The translations under genes were made by a program, and so were the position numbers. A DNA stretch of 64,000 nucleotides from Avena insularis. Its lineage: Eukaryota > Streptophyta > Magnoliopsida > Poales > Poaceae. Below the pieces are notes generated by a model. The model saw nothing but the letters and a program-made list of their open reading frames with translations. It did no database searches and was not told the DNA's origin. The DNA is taken from positions 305,885,132-305,949,131 of the forward strand of contig CM042689.1 in the NCBI GenBank assembly GCA_023614405.1, in the 5' to 3' direction. Shown here piece after piece: positions 55,946 through 64,000 of the stretch; the first letter of the stretch is position 1, and every line of letters starts with the position of its first letter.

Positions 55946-58600
55946 CTGCTCATCCTCGAGTAGGTAAGTGATAAAAAGAATAATTTTTGAGGTGACATGC
56001 TATCACAATTGATCAAGGTATTTTAAAGCATTGATAGCTGGGATCATAGTACTTTAAACATGAGCATGAAAGATATATCTCTAACAATAAGACATAGCAA
56101 CTATGTTGTAACATGAAAAGGTACAAACAAAAGGTCACGAATAACAATGCATTGAAATACATTTGTTTGTTTCACATATAGAAAACATAACTTGTGTGGT
56201 ATTCAGCTTGTCCTTCATGGTATAGAAAAACATAAATGCATATGAAACCTTCAAATTTCATAAGGGTGACTAGATACAAATAATTTAAGAACAAGCAATA
56301 TCAAAGTTATGAATCAATCAATAAGTAAACTAAGAATGACAACTACGCTCTCTTAATTGGTGCATAAAGATATAAGATGGAGACTCAACATAAAGGTAAG
56401 AAGAAAGGCCCTTCACAAAGGGAAGCAGTGATTTCAAGTTTCATAAAGAGCTTCCAAAAATTATGGTACTTACTAGCTTTTAGCTCTCATTGCCCCTATC
56501 ATAAGCATCTTAAAGTGATTAAGGTTAAAGTGAGGCAAATATGAGTTATGTGCTTGAAAGATCATAGGTTGAAAGTCGCATGCCCCTTGAGTACGGTACC
56601 AGACCTCATGCTACTCAACTTTGTTCACAAGCAAGTTCTTGTCATTGTAAGTGCATGTGTATCATATAGAACCGCCAACGGGGTATCCCTTTCCCCATGA
56701 CAAAGGAGCTATCCCATATCAAAATGACAAGGCAACAAGCAATGAGCATCTCAGCAATCTTTTTATTTCCTATTTGCATAGGTTTTTTTATTGAGGATGC
56801 TTCACACAATGCTCATTATGGCTATGCTGCAACTTTCAACCATGATTAGGCATGGCTTAGGCTAGCCGCCCACGTGTTTTTCTAACACATATACATACTC
56901 CATGGACTTACAAGTTCCCATCTTATTTCACACCGCCGGTATCCATAAATAAAATAACATGATATCAATTGTATAAATAAGTGCAATGTTGAAAGCGGAC
57001 AGCATGAAAACATGATTTTGCTAACTCCCAACTTATAATTTGCAAGCACACAAGCATTATAAGATTGTCACAATGGTTCAAGTTTATTAAGTGCAAGAAA
57101 TAAAGTGTGCCATCAAGTTTGTGAGAGCTTTAATCACTAATTTTCACATAACAAGTTTAATTTGGAAGATGGATAAACACATGAATATACTTGGAATGGT
57201 GTAACACACCATGCATAGGAGTTTATAGTGGACTCTTTGGAATAACTTGGTTTCTTGGGAGTTGGATGCACGAGTAGAGCTTACTCGGTACAAGTGGAGG
57301 CTACCAAAGACTAGGAGCGACCAACTAAGAGAGCAATAATGGCCATAATCATGCAGAGCGACAAAACATTATTAATTAAAGCATAAAGTGATATCACAAG
57401 TCAAAAACTAAGTGATCATAGAGGCTAGGGTGACTGGTTGATAGTCTTAACATGGTGTAAGCATGTGCCAAGTCAACTCAAATAAAACATCAAAGGCGAA
57501 TACCACAATATTATGTTTTTGTATGCTAAAACAATGCATGATTCTTTCAAGGCACATTAAGCAATCTCAATTGTTCGGAACAAGTCATGCTACAGCAATA
57601 ATCACTAAGCATAAGGTCAAAGCAACATCTAACATCACTTGATAAAGTCTAGGCCACAGTCAAAACAAGCTTCCTTTTATACCACTATAAGCATGAAACT
57701 TTCTACTCTTTTCCAACACCAATCAACTTATTTGAAACAAAATAAAAATGTGGGGGTCCAACTAATTTATTCATCAAACCAAACAAGTGAAAACTAAAAA
57801 CAAAAACAAAGACGCTCCAAGAACAACACAAAAGTGCATGAAGCAATACAAATGAAGTGTCTAGAAAGAGACCTGAGATTTTTATTGATGGAGAAGGGGA
57901 TGCCTTGGGAATACCCAAGATTGACGCTTGTACCTCTTGAGTATTTGTTGGGGTGACACGGGTGGCATCCCCAAGCTTGATCTTTTGTCCATTCTTCATC
58001 TCATCACATCATTCTTCACCTACACTTGAAAATTTCCTTCATACAAAACTGCACACAATCTTCATTAGCAACTTTAGTGTATTCAAGATAATAAGTCGCT
58101 GGGTTCAGTTTCAACACAAGTAAAACTTTCATTAAAACACAAGCTACTGTATTAATTCCTTTAAAAAGCTCAAGTGATCAAAGAGAACTCAAAAGAAACC
58201 GATTAAGAGGCAAATGCAAATAATGGCAGAAATCTATCAAAACAGACCAGCATGTAAAAACCGATTTTTTCAAAGACCTTATGTTTCTCAAATCTAAAAG
58301 TGATAAACTAGTGAAAGTTAGATAATAACCTGGGTCATATGTTCAAAAAATTACAGCTCAATCCGACGTATTGGGATTTGTCACGAATTTTTACGGTGAA
58401 GCACAGAAATCTGTTTCGGACAACAACTTCCCCAAATCTTACTTCTCTCTCATTAGAGGTTATTATTGGCACAAAAACCACACAAAAAGGATAAGGAGAG
58501 GTTGGTACAGAAGTAATAACTTCCAAGACCCAACAAAAGAAAAACTTACTGAAACAATAATAATTTGGGTTATCTCCTAATAGTACTTTTCTTTAACGGC
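55946..58600 (-). other. Non-coding internal region of the Athila-like element
   Basis: AT-rich DNA with no recognisable RT, RNase H or integrase motif and no long open frame on either strand. The small open frame at 57703-57999 has no family resemblance. Confidence 0.65.
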
Positions 58601-58626
58601 TTTAAGTTAGGCATGGAAAGCAAGAA

Positions 58627-60621
58627 TCAAGTATTTTCGAATGAAGAAGCATTAGCATCAACTTTTGTTTTAATAGGAGAGGCAAAGGATATATTCTTAC
58701 TCTTTTTAGGGAAGTGTTCTATACCTTTATTGAGTGAGAATTGATATTTAATGGTGCCTTCCTTCATATCAATAATGGCACCAACAGTTCTAAGAAAAGG
58801 TCTTCCCAAAATGATGGGACAAGAAGCATTGCATTCAACATCCAAAACATAGAAATCAACAGGGACAAAGGTATTGTTAACCATAATAATAACATCATTA
58901 ATGCTCCCCATAAGTTTCTTTTTAGCTTTATCATCAAGTTGGACATCCAAATAACAATCTTCCAACTATGGCAAATCAAGCATTTCATAAAATTTTCTAG
59001 GCATAATAGAGACACTAGCACCCAGGTCACATAAAGCTTTGAGATCAAAATCATTCACTTTCATATTAATGATGGGTTCCCAACCATCTTCTAATTTCCT
59101 AGGAATAGAAGCATTATGTTTCAATTTTTCTTCTTTAATTTTAATGAGGGCATCTGTAATGTGTTTTGTAAAAGCCATATTCATAACACTACAATTAGGA
59201 CTTTAGAAAGGATTTGCAAGAACATAATTACTTCAGAAATATTGCAACCATCAAGATCAAAATCAAACTTAGCATTCAAGGTAGTAGAACTATTGTTTCC
59301 CATATTTCGAAAAAAATTAGAATTTTTATTGGGTTTAGGCATTGTTGCAAAAGGAATGGGGACTTCTTGTGGTTTGGTAACATCAACATTGGTGGTGGTA
59401 ATAGTATAAATACTAATATTTCTAGCAATTTAGCTAACAGTCTAACATTTTCATCAATTCTAACTTGTATGGCATTAGCAGCAGCAAAGGGATTTTCCAT
59501 GGTTTCACATTTAGCAGCCGTTTTATTAATCAAAGAGGATTGTGCTTCACAAATATGAATTATTTTTTTCAACATTGAAAAGATTTTCCTCCACAGTTTT
59601 GTTGAAAGTAGTTTGTTTACTAATAAAATCTTTAAGCATGACTTCAAGTTCAGAGGGCGCACTTCTATTGGAGCTGTAGGAATTTCCATAAGCATTACCA
59701 TTATTAGGAGGATATGGCCTATAGTTACTATTACCAAAATTATTCCTATAGGCATTGTTGCTAATTATTATTTCTACTGAAGTTCACATCAACTTGCTCT
59801 TGAGCAACCAAAGAGGCTAAAGGAACATTATTTGGATCAATATGATTTTTTCCATTAACAAGCATAGACATAATAACATCAATTTTATCACTCAAGGAGG
59901 AGGTTTCTTCAACAGAATTTACCTTCTTACCTTGTGGAGCTATCTCAGTGTGCCATTCAGAATAGTTAACCATCATATTAACAAGGAGCTTTGTTGCAAC
60001 ACCCAAAGTAATGGTCATAAAGGTACCTCCAGCAGCAGAATCCAACAGATTTCTTGAAGAAAAATTTAGTCCTGCATAAAATGTTTGGATAATCATCCAA
60101 GCAGTCAGTCCATGAGTGGGGCAATTCTTTACCAAAGATTTCATTCTTTCTCAAGCTTGAGCAACATGTTCATTATCAAATTGTTTAAATTTCATTATTT
60201 CACTTCTCATAGATATAATCTTAGCAGGAGGGTAATATTTTCCAACAAAAGCATTTTTGCATTTAATCCAAGGATCAATACTATTTCTAGGCAAAGACAA
60301 CAAATATTCTTTAGCTCTTCCTATCAAAGAGAAAGGAAACAATTTAAGGTTAATAATATCTCCATCTACATCATTATATTTTTGCATCTCACAAAGTTCA
60401 ACAAAATTATTAAGGTGAGCAGCAACATCATCAGAACTAGCACCAAAAAATTGTTCTTTCATAACAAGATTCAACAAGACAATCTTAATTTCAAAGTAAG
60501 TATCTTCAGGAACAGGTGGAGCAATAGGTGTGCACATGAAATCATTGTTGTTTGTACTAGTGAAGTCACACAACTTGGTTTTTTTAGGAGTATTCATTTT
60601 TGCAAGAGCAAAGCAAGCCAA
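58627..60621 (-). pseudogene. Athila-like gag and aspartic protease
   Basis: Gag begins at or near 60621/60597. The minus strand reads MNTPKKTKLCDFTSTNNND, VLLNLVMKEQFFGASSDDVA, AHLNNFVELCEMQKYNDVDG and KLFPFSLIGRAKEYLLSLP, the usual plant gag core. A TGA replaces Trp after EHVAQA, then ERMKSLVKNCPTHGL and FYAGLNFSSRNLLDSAAGGT follow. After a frame change and an Asn-rich stretch, the protease reads FDLKALCDLGASVSIMPRKF with YVLDVECNASCPIILGRPFL. One TAG (from CAG) lies between LDLP and LEDCYLDV. The active-site D-L-G-A is the normal Athila form. Confidence 0.88.
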
Positions 60622-60860
60622 CAGAAATAGAAACTAAAGTAGGAACTTTTTTTTTTGTCCTTTTTATAAGAAAAAGCAAACCAGAAAAAACTATTTTTTT
60701 GTTTTTTGATAAAAATAAAAAAGCAAAACTAAGCAAAATAAACTAAGCAAAACAAAAACAAAGTAAATAGATTGGTTCTGAGAGACTCCCCTTGAGAGAA
60801 TCTTCTTTCTCCCTAAAAATTGATTGGGGAGGAGGAAGAGATTTAAGCTGTCCTTAACTC

Positions 60861-60884
60861 CCCGGCAACGGTGCCAGAAAAGTG
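60861..60884 (-). promoter_or_regulatory. Primer binding site of the Athila-like element
   Basis: The minus strand reads TTTTCTGGCACCGTTGCC and on into GGGG just after the LTR end TCA. This is the standard position for this group. Confidence 0.78.
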
Positions 60885-60886
60885 CT

Positions 60887-61045
60887 TGATGGCTCAAATA
60901 TGTAGAGCTCATTCGGAACCCCAAGAGGAAGGTATGATGAGCACAACAACAAGTTTCCCTCAGTTATGAAACCAAGGTTATCGAACCAGTAGGAGTAAGG
61001 AAACAACCCCAAGGTGTTGCTAGCAACTTGGAACCTGCACAACAC
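60887..61045 (-). repeat. 5' LTR fragment of the Athila-like element
   Basis: Matches 54372-54530 with few substitutions. It is interrupted at AACAC (61041-61045) by the next element, and the remainder of the LTR is beyond the window. Confidence 0.85.
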
Positions 61046-64000
61046 TGTCACATCCCAAGATTTTCCAAATCTTGTAATGTGAAAAATAAATGAATAAAAT
61101 AAAACTTTGTTTGATTTTCAGGGTGAGAAGAAACTTTTTGAATTTATTTGAAAAACCTTCAAACCTATTTTGATAAAGATAAATCCTAAAGGGATTTAAA
61201 AAGATAAACATTTAATAAAGGAAAATAAAATATTTTGGAATTACTATTTTGGATCTTTTAAATAAAAGGATTTGGTTTTCAAATGAAATAGAAGTTTTAT
61301 AAATAAGGATTATTTTATAGAGCCAAATTAAACCTTGGCCAAGCTTTTGAAATAAAACATTTTATTTTGATAAAAATAGAAAAGGTTTATTTAAATAAAA
61401 TAATAAGGATTTAATATCCAATTTTATTTAAGTAAAGGCTTTTCCCATTCTTAATAAACACTAAAACTTATTTATTTATTTTAAATAAGTTTTCTAAGTC
61501 TTTTATATTCTCAAATAAAACCTACTGAAGTGTTTTGGTTTTATTTAGATTTCAAATAAAGATTTTTAAATAAAACAAAACCCATTTGATTTAATAACTA
61601 AGGTCCATTTTATTTAATTATAAATGGACTCTAAAATAAAAACATTAATTTATTTTTGGAATTGATTTATGTTGCTAAACAGAACCAGATTCAATTGCAT
61701 TGTTTGGTGATTGTTTGAATCAATTTGAATGCTTGAATGTTGTTTGATTTTCAAAACAGAAATTAGAATTGGAAAAAGAAAAACATTCAGGAAGAAAAAA
61801 AATAGAAACAGGCAACAGCCCAGTCGACAAAGCCCACTAAGCCCAGTACCAGCCCAGCTTCCCTCTCCCCGAAAGAAAACGGTTCGCACTCAATTTTTGA
61901 ACCCACAGAGACGCTGACGAGTGGCCCTTTCTTCTCTCTCACTCTCTCGCTGACTCCTGGACCCCACCCCTCCAGCTCACCTTCTTCCTCGCGACGACCA
62001 CGCCGGCCGTTTCCTGCCGTTGATGACACGCGTAAATTCGCAGTAATGCCACAGTGATTCCGCTCAGCAATCTCGCCCTCTTAAGCGCCCACTCTCTCGC
62101 TCCATTTCCCCTCTGTCGCCCCACCTCGACACGCCCAGCTGCAATTTCGCCAACACCACCCTCTGCTCCGACGAGGTCCGGTGCCAATTCCGCGACTCAG
62201 CTGCCCTTGTCACATTGACCACGCATACACTCATTACGTGCCTTTCGTTCAACTGCGGGCGCCCCAGAACGTCGTCTTCGACGAGCTCCGAGCGCCGCCG
62301 CGTCTGGTTCTTCTCCGACGACCTCCCCCTGGTAAGCTAGACCATCCCGCGCCTCCTCCTTCACGCTCGCACCACCGCAATGACTTTGCGCGTCTAACGC
62401 ACCCTCTACCTTGCTTCGGCATGCTCTGCAGCCTCGCCCTCGACCACGACCACGCGCAACCGACGCCAGCAGGAACTCCGGCGAGCAATCCACGTCGGAC
62501 CAGAGCGCCCCTTGACTCCTCGAGAACACGTTGAGCTTCCCTAGACTTCTGCGAACGCGGTGAGCACCTCCTCAGCCACTCTAGCTTCTCAGACGCTGCC
62601 ACACCGTCTGCCGCTCCGCCCGCCAAGATTCCACCGCAGCGCCGCCCATCTATGGCAGGCACGCTGTACACCGTAGGATTTTGATCCGACGCTCACGATA
62701 GATCTTTAGTCGAAGGGGTACGATTAGTTCTGTGCCGCACGATTCACTTTAGATCCTGTAGTCCATGTTGCTGATCCGCACGAAGCGGTACCGCCCAATC
62801 AAAACGCGCCACGTGGCCAGGCTTCGTTTTAAAAACAGATTTGAATCTGTTAGAGATTCAATTTTGAAACCTTTGTAACTTTTGATCCACACGTCCAAAA
62901 ATTACAAACTTTATATCGTTGGAATCAGTGGAACAAGCCCTAGCCAACCATGCAATTTGTTTAGTAAATAGTATCTATTAGATTGTTTGTTTTAACAGAA
63001 TCATTTGTATGCTTGTTTAGATTAGAAAATTTGTTCCAAAATGTTTTCAAGGATAAAATCTTTGCAAATTGGTTTGTGGTAAACTTACTGACCCTAGGAA
63101 CCATCCCATGGAGTTAAAAGTGAATTTGGTGAAGTTTAGGATGGATTAATTAATTTAGCCATTTCTAGCCAAATAAAAATAATGGTTTTGTTATGAAAAT
63201 GTTTTTGGATGTAAAAACTTTGGGAAAAATGTTTTGGACCAAACCTACTGACCATAAACACCAAGTTTTGAGAAACAACAACTTATTTAGTGAACAACTT
63301 AAGGTTGTTGCTTTGATAAAAATATTTTCCACCATATAAAATAATGTTTGGATTTAAAAATGGTTTATGGACAAAACCCTTTTGCAAATGACTTTGCCAC
63401 TTTGGAAAATGACCACCTTAAAACCTTACAAAGTTTAGATGCCTAGTGGAGACCATCTTTGCAAATAAAACTATCTCCTGCATGCTCACATGCATGACCT
63501 AGATCCCATTGTTTTATGTGTATGAATTGTTGATTGATTATTGGTTTGGAATGCTAGTTGATATTGTGTTTGCTTGATTGATTGTAGTGAAGTTATAAAA
63601 GTGTGAGACTAGCAAGATCAAGGAGTGAACCAACATTCCCTACCAAAAGAAAGGCAAGTTACACTATCATCTAAAGTCCTACTATTTTCATTATACTTAG
63701 TGGATTTTGAAACATGCATGAAAAGAATTTCTATACTTATGCTATGCTAAATCCTAATAGGATACCCTATACATTCCATAGTGAAAACAATGTAGTTGTT
63801 ACATGCTTAGCCATGCTATATTTTGAAAAGAGACACATGTTGAGATTTATGAAGTTGAGAAAAGGACTTGTGTTTTTTATATAATAAAAAAAGGACTCAA
63901 TGAACCACCTAGGTGGACAAGGATACTTTGAGTTTTGGAGAAGGTGGCAAAAAAAGGAACCATGTCTATGGCAATCTCTTTGTGTTGTGCTCCAAAGAAA
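61046..64000 (+). mobile_element. Start of a long-LTR retrotransposon (LTR continues past the window)
   Basis: Begins TGTCACATCCCAAG, close to the TGTAACATCCCAA of the 5,995-bp solo LTR at 30196, and shows the same architecture. The first 0.7 kb is very AT-rich with many AAATAAAA words. A C/T- and GC-rich block follows at about 61800-62660, then AT-rich sequence. There are no retroelement proteins. Open frames in the GC-rich block are compositional. The right end, target duplication and any internal region are outside the window. AACAC at 61041-61045 is the expected left duplication. Confidence 0.65.

Larger units (their letters stand above)
54372..61045 (-). mobile_element. Athila-like Ty3/Gypsy element with gag-protease only, minus strand
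   Basis: The 3' LTR is 54372-55925 and the internal region 55926-60886. The 5' LTR begins at 60887 and matches 54372-54530 until it is interrupted at 61046. Only gag and an aspartic protease are recognisable. About 2.7 kb between the protease and the polypurine tract is non-coding, so reverse transcriptase, RNase H and integrase are absent. The LTR start (minus) TGATACGTCG and primer TGGCACCGTTGCCGGGGAG place it near the Athila-like non-autonomous Triticeae families; the exact family is not decided. Confidence 0.87.

Noticed and set aside
62181..62671. Arg/Ala-rich open frames in the right-hand long LTR
   Set aside because: Composition-driven frames in a GC-rich LTR block, open on both strands with no motif.

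Overview
The window looks like nuclear DNA of a large-genome grass, most likely Triticeae (wheat, barley or Aegilops). The reasons are a Copia LTR beginning TGTTGGAGATATGCCC, the signature of the Angela/BARE/WIS group; Gypsy LTRs ending in the revcomp of TGATACGT with a GCTTGGGGATGC-type polypurine tract; Stowaway MITEs; and a GC-rich grass-type MYB gene. Roughly 85 percent of the 64 kb is nested transposable elements. No rRNA, tRNA, organellar or bacterial feature is supported.

Layout, left to right. (1) 1-5634: the right-hand part of a non-coding LTR retrotransposon with very long LTRs, inserted into (2) a plus-strand Copia element (5635-11767), whose reverse transcriptase is also split by a 2.42-kb solo LTR (6244-8663). 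(3) 11768-13929: an unrecognised ORF and a decayed Gypsy gag-protease scrap. (4) 13930-19490: a low-copy island with a Harbinger-like non-autonomous DNA element, one apparently intact R2R3-MYB gene (15928-17164, three exons, 314 residues) and two MITEs. (5) 19524-42557: a minus-strand L1-type LINE split by a complete minus-strand Gypsy element (20163-38584) and by a 1.44-kb solo LTR (39935-41370). The Gypsy element has its own 6-kb solo LTR in gag (30196-36190) and an intron-containing open reading frame on the opposite strand between pol and the 3' LTR. (6) 43133-54371: a minus-strand Copia element split by a rearranged LTR-internal-LTR-internal Gypsy derivative (46137-53016) and then by an Athila-like gag-protease-only Gypsy element (54372-61045). 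The 5' LTR of that element is interrupted by another long LTR that runs off the right edge (61046-64000).

The only gene that appears functional is the MYB transcription factor of the subgroup 14 (RAX/MYB36/MYB68) type. All retroelement coding regions carry nonsense codons, frameshifts or deletions. Many are single C-to-T or G-to-A changes (CAG to TAG, TGG to TGA or TAG, ATG to ATA), as expected from deamination in silenced, methylated repeats. Target-site duplications give the insertion order directly: removing the nested piece restores the host reading frame in the left Copia (GTATG), the Gypsy gag (CTTGC) and the LINE (CCTGC/CCCGC).

The least conventional material is the antisense intron-bearing ORF of the Gypsy element, a membrane-anchored acidic ORF of unknown family in the 46-53 kb element, hairpin modules shared between that element's LTR and internal region, and an array of GGAAGTTCC palindromes inside the 6244-8663 solo LTR. 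Family names are from recognition of motifs, not from a database search.
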